DNA of 7,312 nt from Oscillospiraceae bacterium (lineage in GTDB: Bacteria; Bacillota; Clostridia; Oscillospirales; Ruminococcaceae): contig JAHZHS010000104.1 of assembly GCA_019420135.1 (NCBI GenBank), forward strand, positions 1 through 7,312. The letters run 5' to 3'. A model generated the notes under the pieces. That model was not told the origin of the DNA, did no database searches, and was given only the letters and a program-made list of their open reading frames with translations. Positions 1-6,094 of this stretch are shown piece after piece. The translations under genes and the position numbers were made by a program. Every line of letters begins with the position of its first letter. Position 1 is the first letter of the stretch.

Positions 1-393
1 GACCTGGTCGTTGCCCTTGCCGGTGCAGCCGTGGCAGATGGCGTCGGCGCCTTCTTTAATGGCGATCTCGGCCAGGGCCTTGGCGATGCAGGGACGGGCG
101 TGGCTGGTGCCCAGCAGGTAATCCTCATACTTGGCGTCGGCCTTGAGGCAGGGCCAGATGAAGTCCTCCACATACTCCTTCTTCAGGTCGAGGACGTACA
201 GCTTGGAGGCGCCGGTCTTTTTGGCTTTTTCCTCCAGGCCGTCCAGCTCGGTGCCCTGGCCCACGTCGCCGGAGACGGCGACGACCTCGCAGTTGTTATA
301 GTTTTCCTTCAGCCAGGGAATGATGATGGAGGTGTCCAGGCCGCCCGAGTAGGCCAGCACGACTTTTTTGATGTCCTGTTTCGATTTCTTCAT
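1..393 (-). CDS. argG: Argininosuccinate synthase, N-terminal 131 residues (runs off left edge)
   Basis: ArgG joins citrulline and aspartate using ATP to give argininosuccinate, the penultimate step of arginine synthesis in the cytoplasm. The visible protein opens MKKSKQDIKKVVLAYSGGLD and carries the N-type ATP-pyrophosphatase loop SGGLDTS at residues 16-22. It continues with SGDVGQG near residue 41, an ARPCIAKALAEIA segment that fits the family, and HGCTGKGNDQV at the cut edge. The family is about 400 residues long, so roughly one third is present. The ATG at 393-391 is preceded on the minus strand by GGGAGAGGG at a suitable distance. No frameshift or stop interrupts the fragment. A promoter and ARG box lie directly upstream, pointing to arginine repression. 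Whether argH follows cannot be seen. The identification is firm. Confidence 0.97.
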   Translation of the reverse strand, partial: MKKSKQDIKKVVLAYSGGLDTSIIIPWLKENYNNCEVVAVSGDVGQGTELDGLEEKAKKTGASKLYVLDLKKEYVEDFIWPCLKADAKYEDYLLGTSHARPCIAKALAEIAIKEGADAICHGCTGKGNDQV

Positions 394-431
394 AACAAAT
401 CCCTCTCCCGTCTATCGCTCAGAAATGAGTT

Positions 432-445
432 TGAATAAATATTCA
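432..445. promoter_or_regulatory. ARG box (ArgR/AhrC operator) of argG
   Basis: The sequence TGAAT-aaat-ATTCA matches the core ARG box consensus TGAAT-N4-ATTCA perfectly in both half-sites. It lies between the argG -10 element and the argG start codon, about 6 to 20 bases after the expected transcription start. Bound ArgR would therefore block transcription of argG when arginine is plentiful. The half-sites and position are seen; binding by ArgR is inferred from established knowledge of the ArgR/AhrC family. Confidence 0.75.
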
Positions 446-457
446 TTGCATGTTTTT

Positions 458-485
458 ATTATAATCTGGATTGCGCAAATTGCAA
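458..485 (-). promoter_or_regulatory. Sigma-A type promoter of argG
   Basis: Reading the minus strand, TTGCAA (485-480) is followed after 16 bases by a perfect TATAAT (463-458). The expected start of transcription is near 451, giving a leader of about 58 bases that contains the ARG box and the ribosome binding site. The -35 matches TTGACA at four of six positions. The -10 is perfect, and the region is AT-rich against a GC-rich background, which supports a real promoter. Confidence 0.7.
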
Positions 486-640
486 GACGGCATTTCCCAC
501 AAACTGACAAGAATATACCATACGAATTTATGCACTTTGCTTGCAATATGCGCACCACAATCTGCAAAAGACGGATAGAATTGCATGATATGCATAAAAT
601 ATTCATTTTGGAACGCAAAAAACGCAGGGACGGTCCCCTC

Positions 641-669
641 TTGCGCATTGGGGCCCCATCCCGTATACT
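641..669 (+). promoter_or_regulatory. Putative promoter for the CorA-family gene
   Basis: TTGCGC (641-646) and TATACT (664-669) are separated by 17 bases. The -10 is good (five of six) and the -35 is poor (three of six). Transcription would begin near 676, leaving about 160 untranslated bases before the chosen start codon at 836. It is the best rightward candidate between argG and the transporter gene. Confidence 0.4.
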
Positions 670-835
670 GATAAGGATGGGCGAAAGCGCGGATACCACA
701 GGAAAACAGAGGCTTTGCAAAAACTGCGAAGCATCGCAGTCAGGCTTGTGGGGCTTTGTTTTGGTGGGCAACCGCGCAGAATCCGCCCCGGAAAAAACGA
801 CCGTAACAGACGGCGGAATGGCGGTGTATCCGGTT
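670..835 (+). other. Leader / gene-free stretch before the CorA-family gene
   Basis: This is the second half of the 442-base gene-free divergent region 394-835. It contains a perfect 7-bp hairpin (ACTGCGA 723-729, loop AGCA, TCGCAGT 734-740). I looked for M-box, NiCo, fluoride, c-di-GMP and cobalamin riboswitch cores and recognised none. The transporter's reading frame stays open through it, with in-frame ATGs at 677 and 818, but neither has a properly spaced ribosome binding site and the encoded residues do not resemble a CorA N-terminus. Function unknown; it may simply be a long leader. Confidence 0.3.
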
Positions 836-1777
836 ATGATGAAGATCTATCGAACCAAAGACCAGCAGCTGACCCGGGAGGACAATTTCGAGGAAGGCTG
901 CTGGATCTGTATGACCGCCCCCTCCCAGGAGGAGATCCGCAAGGTGGCCACCTCCCTGGACATTGAGCCCGCCGACCTGCAGGCCGCCCTCGACGCCGAG
1001 GAAAGCGCCCGCATCTCCCTGGAGGACGGCTACACCCTCATCCTGGTGGACATCCCCAGCCAGGAAAAAGGCTCGGGGGAGGGGGTCTACACCACCATCC
1101 CGTTGGGCATCCTGCTCACCCAGCAGATGATCGTCACCGTCTGTTCGGTGGAGACGCCGGTGCTGGCGGATTTTGCCGCCTGCCGGGTGCGGGGGTTCTC
1201 CACCCGCAAAAAGATGCGCTTTGTCTATCAGATCCTCTACCGGGCGGCCAGCATCTACCAGCTGGAGCTGCGCCTCATCGACCGCCGCCGGCAGGCCATC
1301 GAGATGAACCTGTCCGGGACCCTGCGGGACAAGGACCTGATGGAGCTGCACCGTCTGGAATCCACCCTGGTCTACTTTGCCACCAGCTTGCGGGCCAACA
1401 ACACCGTCATGGACCGATTGACCCGGTACAAGCGGCTGGAACAGTACCCCGACGACCGGGAACTGCTGGACGACGTCATCGTCGAGCTGCGCCAGGCCAT
1501 TGAGATGACCAGCATCTACCGGGACGATATCAAAGGTACCCGGGAGCTGTTCTCCTCCATCCTGGACAACCGCCTGAACAACGCCATGAAATACCTGACC
1601 TCGGTCACCCTCATCATGGCAGTCCCGACGGTCATCTCGGGACTGTACGGCATGAACGTCAACGCCGACAGTATGCCCTTTGTCTCCAGCGGCAGTGCCT
1701 TCGGCATTGTCTGCGGCATCATCCTGCTGGTGTGCGCGGGGGCGGCCTGGGCACTGCACCGCAACCACATGCTGTGA
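836..1777 (+). CDS. CorA-family divalent metal cation transporter
   Basis: This is a 313-residue inner-membrane transporter of the CorA family, which moves Mg2+ (in some members Co2+, Ni2+ or Zn2+) as a pentamer. A large soluble N-terminal domain begins MMKIYRTKDQ, the usual opening of clostridial CorA-like proteins. A long helical segment with many charged residues follows (about residues 130-245). There are then two membrane segments (about 251-271 and 289-308), with the family signature YGMN at 271-274 between them. The loop after GMN reads MPFV where classical CorA has MPEL, so the acidic loop residue is missing. The start was chosen by resemblance to relatives: the only upstream GGCGG is 11 bases away, so ATG 839 or 818 is possible. 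A possible promoter lies at 641-669. The substrate cannot be decided from sequence, so no gene symbol is given. Confidence 0.93.
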   Translation: MMKIYRTKDQQLTREDNFEEGCWICMTAPSQEEIRKVATSLDIEPADLQAALDAEESARISLEDGYTLILVDIPSQEKGSGEGVYTTIPLGILLTQQMIVTVCSVETPVLADFAACRVRGFSTRKKMRFVYQILYRAASIYQLELRLIDRRRQAIEMNLSGTLRDKDLMELHRLESTLVYFATSLRANNTVMDRLTRYKRLEQYPDDRELLDDVIVELRQAIEMTSIYRDDIKGTRELFSSILDNRLNNAMKYLTSVTLIMAVPTVISGLYGMNVNADSMPFVSSGSAFGIVCGIILLVCAGAAWALHRNHML

Positions 1778-1856
1778 TTGGCACATTATTATAAAGAATA
1801 TCCGGCTCCGCCCGGCGGAAAGGCAGACAAAATCCTTTTCCCGGCGGGGCCTTTTG

Positions 1857-1882
1857 TGTAACAGGGCGGCGCAAAATCCGTC
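1857..1882 (+). promoter_or_regulatory. Putative ECF-sigma promoter (autoregulatory) of the sigma factor gene
   Basis: TGTAAC (1857-1862), 16 bases, then CGTC (1879-1882) fits the pattern of promoters read by Bacillus ECF sigma factors, which use TGAAAC or TGTAAC at -35 and CGTA, CGTC or CGAC at -10. Transcription would start about 1890, just before the ribosome binding site at 1895-1901, giving a very short leader. ECF sigma factors commonly transcribe their own operon. The motif is short and could be chance. Confidence 0.4.
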
Positions 1883-1908
1883 CTTACAGGTAGAAAGGAG
1901 GGATCGGT

Positions 1909-2466
1909 GTGGAGGATCACGCCATTGTGGAACTCTACTTTGCCCGGAATGAGAATGCCATTGCGGAGACGGCGAAAAAATTCGGCGCCTACTGCCGGAC
2001 CATCGCCTACAACATTCTGGCCAGCCGCCGGGACGCCGAGGAATGCGAGAACGACACCTGGCTGGCGGCCTGGAACAGCATTCCCCCCAACCGCCCGGGA
2101 CGGCTGGCGCCCTATCTGGGGCGGATCACCCGCAATCTTGCCCTGGACCGCCACGACCGCGACACCGCCCAGAAGCGGGGCGGCACCCTGGGCGGGGTGC
2201 TGCTGGAGCTGGACGAATGCCTGCCCGCTCCCGGCACGGTGGCCGACCATGCGGAGGCCGCCGAGACCGCCCGGCAGATCAGCGCCTTTCTGCGCACTTT
2301 GCCGGAGGAGACGCGGGGGATCTTTCTGCGCCGGTACTGGTACTGCGACGCCACGGCGGACATTGCAAAGCGCTACCATGTGAGCGAGAGCAAGGTCCGG
2401 GTGACGCTGCACCGGGTGCGGGGCAAACTGAAACACTATCTGGAACAGGAGGGGGTGTGTCTGTGA
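1909..2466 (+). CDS. ECF-type RNA polymerase sigma factor (sigma-70 family)
   Basis: This 185-residue protein directs RNA polymerase to a small set of promoters, usually in response to an envelope or environmental signal. Sigma region 2 spans about residues 8-82 and includes DAEECENDTWLAAWNSIPP (residues 42-60, the -10 recognition helix area) and ITRNLALDRHDR. Region 4 covers about 122-180, with a helix-turn-helix around DIAKRYHVSESKVRVTLHRV (151-170). The linker holds no region 3, as expected for the ECF class. It starts with GTG at 1909, decided by a strong AAGGAGG seven bases upstream (1895-1901). Its stop overlaps the next gene's start by four bases (GTGA), so the two are translated together. 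An ECF-type promoter candidate sits upstream. The specific ECF group and regulon are not recognisable here. Confidence 0.95.
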   Translation: MEDHAIVELYFARNENAIAETAKKFGAYCRTIAYNILASRRDAEECENDTWLAAWNSIPPNRPGRLAPYLGRITRNLALDRHDRDTAQKRGGTLGGVLLELDECLPAPGTVADHAEAAETARQISAFLRTLPEETRGIFLRRYWYCDATADIAKRYHVSESKVRVTLHRVRGKLKHYLEQEGVCL

Positions 2467-3818
2467 ACGCACGGGATTTGTTTGAAGCCATGGGTATGGT
2501 GGACGAGGACCTGGTGGAGGAGGCGGACGCCGACCTTCCCCGCCCGGCCTGGACGCCGGTGAAGGTTCTGCGCCGGGCGCTGCCTGCGGCGGCCTGCGTC
2601 TGCCTGGCGGGGGCGGCGGTGCTGGCCTGGAGCCGGGGCTACTTTGCCCCCAAGGGCGGCATGGCCCTGGACAGCCAGCTGACCACGGGAGCCACCGAGC
2701 CCGAAGCCGCAGCCGCTCAGGAGCCCGCCCAGAATGCCACCCAGGACGCGGCCCCCTATGACGCCGGTGAGGGCGCGGCGGAAAGGAGCACGGCAGCCCT
2801 GGGCATTTCCCAGGAAATTGCAGAGAAGATCACCCCTACTTCCGGGGCGGGGAGCAGCGCCGCCTGGATGGCCTATGATGTGAGCGAGCTCCTCCGGGAG
2901 GACCCCCTGGACGGACAGCTGCCCGAAACGCTGGCCGTCTACCGGGGGACCCTGGCGGGGCGCTGCCTGAACACCGACGCCATGACCGACACCCTGCAAT
3001 CCGCCCTGACGGCCCTGGGGTACGACGCCTCCCTGGCGGAGGATGCCCGGCTGACCACCGGCTATGACCAGGAATCCACCCAGGACCCCCAGGCGGTGGC
3101 AAAAAGCTTGTACGAAAAGTTCGGCATCGGCAGTGAGCTGGACTACTGGTCGGGCATTGCCCAGCTGACGGTGACGCTGCCCGACGGCGGCATCCTGTCC
3201 ATCAACAACGAGCTGACCCTGGACATCACCCTGACCGGGGAGGAGACGGAGGCCCTCACCGATGCGCAGGCTGCCGAAGAGGCCGACACCATCCTGCAAG
3301 CCAACGCCGGTCTGCTGGATGCCCTGGGGGGCTACGACGCTGTGGGCCTGACCGGGGGCGACTACTCCTACGACGGCACCCGGCGGCAGTTCTGGGCCGT
3401 GCTGTACCGCACCGGGGAGACCCCGTCGGAACAGCTGGCCGGGTATGACCTGGCCCAGGCGAGCTTTGCCGCCGACGGGGACGGCAAACTGCTCAGCCTC
3501 ACCATTCCCGGGGCCGCCCTGGCGGAGAGCGTGGGGGAGTACCCCCTCATCTCCCGGGAGGAAGCGGCCGCCCTGCTGGCAGACGGCAGCTATCTCAACG
3601 CCCAGTATGACGAGTCCGCCCCCGCCGCGGCGGATATTGCCGGGGCGGAGAGCTACCTCTGCTATACCGGCGGCCGGGCCCTCTACTACGTGCCCATGTG
3701 GTGCTTTGTCATCGACGAGGGAGAGCGGGAGAACACCGCCGACGGCCTCCACTCCTACCGTCCCTACTACGTGCCTGCTGTCTCCCTGGACACCCTGGGG
3801 ACACTTCTTGCCGATTGA
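2463..3818 (+). CDS. Single-pass membrane protein, probable regulator (anti-sigma) of the ECF sigma factor
   Basis: This is a 451-residue protein of no named family that I recognise. The cytoplasmic N-terminus (about residues 1-37) resembles the short acidic start of proteins encoded next to clostridial ECF sigma genes. One hydrophobic segment follows (about 38-57), then an Ala/Glu/Gln-rich linker (about 70-110). A large outside domain of about 330 residues contains repeated acidic, Tyr- and Gly-rich stretches. No HxxxCxxC zinc-binding anti-sigma motif is present. The GTG start at 2463 overlaps the sigma stop and is preceded by AGGAGG (2447-2452) ten bases upstream. Position, overlap and topology suggest it holds the sigma factor at the membrane until an extracytoplasmic signal is sensed; this is inference. 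A terminator follows within about 40 bases. Confidence 0.85.
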   Translation: MNARDLFEAMGMVDEDLVEEADADLPRPAWTPVKVLRRALPAAACVCLAGAAVLAWSRGYFAPKGGMALDSQLTTGATEPEAAAAQEPAQNATQDAAPYDAGEGAAERSTAALGISQEIAEKITPTSGAGSSAAWMAYDVSELLREDPLDGQLPETLAVYRGTLAGRCLNTDAMTDTLQSALTALGYDASLAEDARLTTGYDQESTQDPQAVAKSLYEKFGIGSELDYWSGIAQLTVTLPDGGILSINNELTLDITLTGEETEALTDAQAAEEADTILQANAGLLDALGGYDAVGLTGGDYSYDGTRRQFWAVLYRTGETPSEQLAGYDLAQASFAADGDGKLLSLTIPGAALAESVGEYPLISREEAAALLADGSYLNAQYDESAPAAADIAGAESYLCYTGGRALYYVPMWCFVIDEGERENTADGLHSYRPYYVPAVSLDTLGTLLAD

Positions 3819-3857
3819 CCGCCCGGTCAACAGGCTGTTTCTGAAAACAACAAACAC

Positions 3858-3897
3858 AGCCGCCCGCCTTTGGCAGATGCGTCAAAGGCGGGCGGCT
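3858..3897. terminator. Bidirectional intrinsic terminator between convergent operons
   Basis: Two perfect 15-base arms (3858-3872 and 3883-3897, AGCCGCCCGCCTTTG and its complement) enclose a 10-base loop. On the plus strand the stem is followed by GATTTTGTG. On the minus strand it is followed by TGTTTGTTGTTTTC. It lies between the end of the sigma/membrane protein pair and the convergent end of the methyltransferase gene, and can serve both. Confidence 0.85.
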
Positions 3898-3930
3898 GAT
3901 TTTGTGTATTGTGTCAAGCCGGGCGGCAGA

Positions 3931-4623
3931 TCATCCCCGGCCGGGGCCGTAGGACACCCCTGCCCGGACGATGAGGTCCGGCTCCCACCGCAGGCCCGGG
4001 CGGCGGTCCTTCTGGGCTTCCACCAGAAAGAGCCAGGGGGCTTTGTCCGGGGCGGCCCGCACCAGCTGCACCCGCTTGGGTTCCAGCCCGGCGGCGCACA
4101 GAGCGGCAAAGACGGCGGCCATCTGTTCCGGCCGCTGGCAGAGGGCCAGCTTGCCCCCGCTCTGGAGCAGCCGGGCGGCGCAGGCGGCCACGTCGGCGGT
4201 GGTGCAGAGGTCGTCGTGGCGGGCGGCGGCCCGGCGGGGGTCGCTGCTGCGAAAGCCCCCGGTGAAATAGGGCGGGTTGCAGGCCGCCACGGCGTAGCTG
4301 TTTTTCTCGGGGCCGAAGAGGGCGTAGTCCCGCAGGTCGCCCTGCACCGGCAGAATGTGGGCGGCGTCGGGGCCGTTTTCCACCACCCCGGCGGCGCAGA
4401 GGCTGTGGGCGGCGGGGTCGATCTCCAGGGCCAGACAGCGGCCCCGGTGTCCTGCGTCGTGCCAGGCCAGGGAGACGATGCCGCACCCGCTGCACAGGTC
4501 GGCGGCAGCCGCCCCCGGGCGGGGCTGGAGAAACCGGGCCAGCAGCAGGGCGTCGGTGCCGAAGGTCGCCCCCGGCCCGGTGAGGACTTTGGTGCCGTGG
4601 TCTAAAATTTCAACGTTGGGCAT
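3931..4623 (-). CDS. trmN6: TrmN6-like tRNA1(Val) (adenine-37) N6-methyltransferase
   Basis: A cytoplasmic 230-residue SAM-dependent methyltransferase, expected to methylate N6 of adenine 37 next to the anticodon of a tRNA, as the E. coli YfiC/TrmN6 family does. The SAM-binding motif I is DLCSGCGIVSL (42-52). The catalytic NPPYF (116-120) is the hallmark of N6-adenine methyltransferases. The opening VEILDHGTKVLTGPGATFGT with a DALLLARF helix is typical of the YabB/TrmN6 group. The ATG at 4623 was preferred because AAAGGAG precedes it by five to six bases. An in-frame ATG at 4662 would add 13 residues overlapping aroD without a ribosome binding site. It starts 31 bases after aroD and probably shares its transcript. 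The target tRNA is assumed from the family, and an rRNA or protein target is less likely. Confidence 0.88.
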   Translation of the reverse strand: MPNVEILDHGTKVLTGPGATFGTDALLLARFLQPRPGAAAADLCSGCGIVSLAWHDAGHRGRCLALEIDPAAHSLCAAGVVENGPDAAHILPVQGDLRDYALFGPEKNSYAVAACNPPYFTGGFRSSDPRRAAARHDDLCTTADVAACAARLLQSGGKLALCQRPEQMAAVFAALCAAGLEPKRVQLVRAAPDKAPWLFLVEAQKDRRPGLRWEPDLIVRAGVSYGPGRG

Positions 4624-4654
4624 GGCGGCTCCTTTGGAGATGGTTTTGCAGGCA

Positions 4655-5437
4655 TCAGCCATTCAGGCAGGCATCCAGGGCGTCCAGGGCCCGGCGCAGG
4701 GCGGCGGCGTCGGGCTGGCCGGGGGCGGAGGACACCCCCGCCGTGCCGAAGGTGGCCGCCGACCCGAAAGCCCCGCCGCACACCCGGGTCACAGCCCCCA
4801 GAGGGCCCATGGCCATGGTGATGAGGGGCACCCCCGGCAGGGCGTCCCGGGCTTCGGCGGTGGCGGCCAGCAGCTCGGCGGCGTCGGCGGCGGTGCGGGG
4901 CATGACCGCCAGCTTGCAGATGTCGGCCCCCTGCTTCGCCATGGCGCAGAGGGCGGAAACCATCTCCCCCCGGGGCGGGGTGGTGTCAAAGTCGTGCATG
5001 GAGGCCACCACCGCAGCCCCCGCGTGGTGGGCGGTGCGGCAGAGGCCGGGCAGGGCATCCCCGGCGGTGTGCAGCTCCATGTCCAGGAGGTCCGCCCGCC
5101 CGGCGGCGCACAGGGCCTCCATCAGGGCGGCGTAGTCGCCGGGGGTACAGGCACGCTCGCCCCCCTCGGCGGCGGTGCGCATGGTGACAAGGAGGGGCAG
5201 GCGCTTGGGCAGGGCATCCCGCACGGCGCCCACCGCCCGGCAGAGGGCATCGGTATCGGGCAGGGAGCCGTCCGCCTCCCGCAGAGGGTCCAGGCGCAGC
5301 TCGGCCAGGTCGGCGGCGGTGCCGGCCAGGGCTTTTGCCCGGGCGACGGCTTCCGCCTTATGGGCGGCAAAGATGGGCACGATGATCTTGGGACGCCCCG
5401 CACCGATGCGGACCTCCCGGACACTGACAACGGACAT
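4655..5437 (-). CDS. aroD: 3-dehydroquinate dehydratase, type I
   Basis: AroD removes water from 3-dehydroquinate to give 3-dehydroshikimate, the third step of the shikimate pathway to chorismate and the aromatic amino acids. The 260-residue protein has the full set of type I residues. These are ELRLDPL (46-52), TMRTAAEGGE (85-94), catalytic His148 in ASMHDFD, and the Schiff-base Lys175 in ADICKLAVMP. The C-terminal MGPLGAVTR, FGSAATF and SSAPGQ motifs bind substrate. The start at 5437 is chosen because GGGGAGGGG precedes it by about seven bases; an in-frame ATG at 5482 lies in the promoter and is not credible. Length fits the family (about 250). It is the first gene of a two-gene unit with the tRNA methyltransferase. 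No other shikimate gene is visible nearby. Confidence 0.96.
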   Translation of the reverse strand: MSVVSVREVRIGAGRPKIIVPIFAAHKAEAVARAKALAGTAADLAELRLDPLREADGSLPDTDALCRAVGAVRDALPKRLPLLVTMRTAAEGGERACTPGDYAALMEALCAAGRADLLDMELHTAGDALPGLCRTAHHAGAAVVASMHDFDTTPPRGEMVSALCAMAKQGADICKLAVMPRTAADAAELLAATAEARDALPGVPLITMAMGPLGAVTRVCGGAFGSAATFGTAGVSSAPGQPDAAALRRALDALDACLNG

Positions 5438-5472
5438 GACAAAACCCCTCCCCGTTTGAATTGCTTGCTTCA

Positions 5473-5502
5473 AGGATAGCACATCCGCCGCCCCAAGGGC
5501 AA
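5473..5502 (-). promoter_or_regulatory. Putative promoter of aroD
   Basis: On the minus strand TTGCCC (5502-5497) and TATCCT (5478-5473) are 18 bases apart. The -10 is preceded by TGC, the extended -10 signal. Transcription would start near 5466, about 29 bases before the aroD ATG. The -35 overlaps the T-tract of the upstream terminator. Quality is moderate. Confidence 0.45.
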
Positions 5503-5561
5503 GAAAAAGCGGGGCGGCCGCACCCTCCCGGCAAAAGGGGGAAGGAGTGCGGCCACCCCGC
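5501..5561 (-). terminator. Intrinsic terminator of the copper ATPase/acylphosphatase operon
   Basis: Arms 5509-5523 and 5547-5561 pair at 14 of 15 positions (GCGGGG..GGCCGCAC), with one C/A mismatch and extra possible pairs inside the loop. Read leftwards, the stem runs into CTTTTTCTTG (5510-5501). It lies about 40 bases past the acylphosphatase stop and before the aroD promoter, so it separates the two minus-strand units. Confidence 0.85.
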
Positions 5562-5600
5562 GGGAACCGTGCGGGATATGGTCCTGTGCTTTTTCGGGGG

Positions 5601-5885
5601 TCAGTAGCCGTAGCTGTCCCGGACGCGGAAGCTGCGCTCCTCGGGGTCCAGGGGACGCTCCCGGCAGGTAAAGTCCTCGATCATGATCCACCGGCTGGTG
5701 GTGCGCAGGTCGTTGACCAGACGTTCCAGATCCTCAGCCTCCCCCTGGGCTTCCAGCAGGACGCTGCCGTCGGGTTCGTTCTCCACCCAGCCGGTCAGCC
5801 CCAGCCGGGAGGCGGTGTAGTAGGCCCGGTAGCGGAACCCTACCCCCTGCACCCGCCCGAAAAAGCGATACTGACGGCGCTCCAT
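5601..5885 (-). CDS. acyP: Acylphosphatase
   Basis: A small cytoplasmic enzyme of 94 residues that hydrolyses carboxyl-phosphate anhydrides such as acetyl-phosphate, carbamoyl-phosphate or 1,3-bisphosphoglycerate. The signature RVQGVGFRYRAYYTA (11-25) contains the phosphate-binding Arg18. GWVENEPDGSV (32-42) contains the catalytic Asn36. Length is normal for the family (about 90). The ATG at 5885 overlaps the stop of the upstream ATPase gene by one base (TGATG). No ribosome binding site is seen at the right distance, so translation probably depends on ribosomes finishing the ATPase. A longer frame opening at 5963 is a shadow of the ATPase 3' end. A strong terminator follows. The enzyme's link to the ATPase is discussed in the findings. 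Confidence 0.93.
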   Translation of the reverse strand: MERRQYRFFGRVQGVGFRYRAYYTASRLGLTGWVENEPDGSVLLEAQGEAEDLERLVNDLRTTSRWIMIEDFTCRERPLDPEERSFRVRDSYGY

Positions 5886-6094
5886 CAGTCGATGGAGGTG
5901 ACCGTGTAGTCCTTGTCCTCCACGGCCTGTTTCAGGGCGGCGGGGTCCACGGCGTCGGCGCACAGCACCTGGGCAATGCCCTCCTCGTGGCTGACCTTCT
6001 CCACGCTGACGCCGGGGATGGCTTCCAGCGCCTTCTTGACGGTGGCCTCACAGTGGGCGCACATCATACCGTCGATATGAATGGTCTTTTTCAT
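5885..6094 (-). CDS. copZ: CopZ-like copper chaperone from an in-frame internal start of the ATPase gene
   Basis: Inside the ATPase frame, ATG at 6094 is preceded by AAGGAGG (6109-6103) with an ideal eight-base gap. Translation from here would give a free 69-residue protein starting MKKTIHIDGMMCAHC, the size and shape of CopZ chaperones, with the metal-binding CxxC at residues 12-15. Free CopZ hands Cu(I) to CopA in the cytoplasm. The signal and the domain boundary coincide exactly, since the Met is the first residue of the domain. That it is made as a separate protein is inference; the alternative is that the signal is a relic of a formerly separate copZ gene now fused in frame. Confidence 0.45.
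   Translation of the reverse strand: MKKTIHIDGMMCAHCEATVKKALEAIPGVSVEKVSHEEGIAQVLCADAVDPAALKQAVEDKDYTVTSID

Noticed and set aside
31..438. Plus-strand open frame opposite argG
   Set aside because: Complement of clear argG coding sequence with no known domain.
677..835. N-terminal extension of the CorA-family protein from ATG 677 or 818
   Set aside because: AGG or GGCGG abut these ATGs with too little spacing, and the extra residues do not resemble the family. MMKIYR at 836 matches the usual beginning.
740..1786. Long minus-strand open frame opposite the CorA-family gene
   Set aside because: It is the mirror of a well-identified GC-rich gene, with no recognisable domain and a composition typical of antisense shadows.
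1819..1857. Possible terminator after the CorA-family gene (AAAGGC/GCCTTT, and ACAAAA/TTTTGT)
   Set aside because: Stems are only six base pairs with a large loop, and alternative pairings compete; too weak to annotate.
2436..3857. 473-residue minus-strand open frame opposite the membrane protein
   Set aside because: Low-complexity Gly/Gln/Val-rich translation, no credible ribosome binding site. The plus-strand gene has a coupled start and a membrane segment.
3445..4605. Plus-strand open frame spanning the terminator and the methyltransferase
   Set aside because: It crosses the strong terminator and encodes Pro/Gly/Ala-rich sequence unlike a protein family; shadow of genes on both sides.
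5886..5963. Acylphosphatase start at 5963
   Set aside because: Residues before Met at 5885 are Arg/Gly-rich and lie over the end of the ATPase domain; family alignment starts at MERRQYRFFG.
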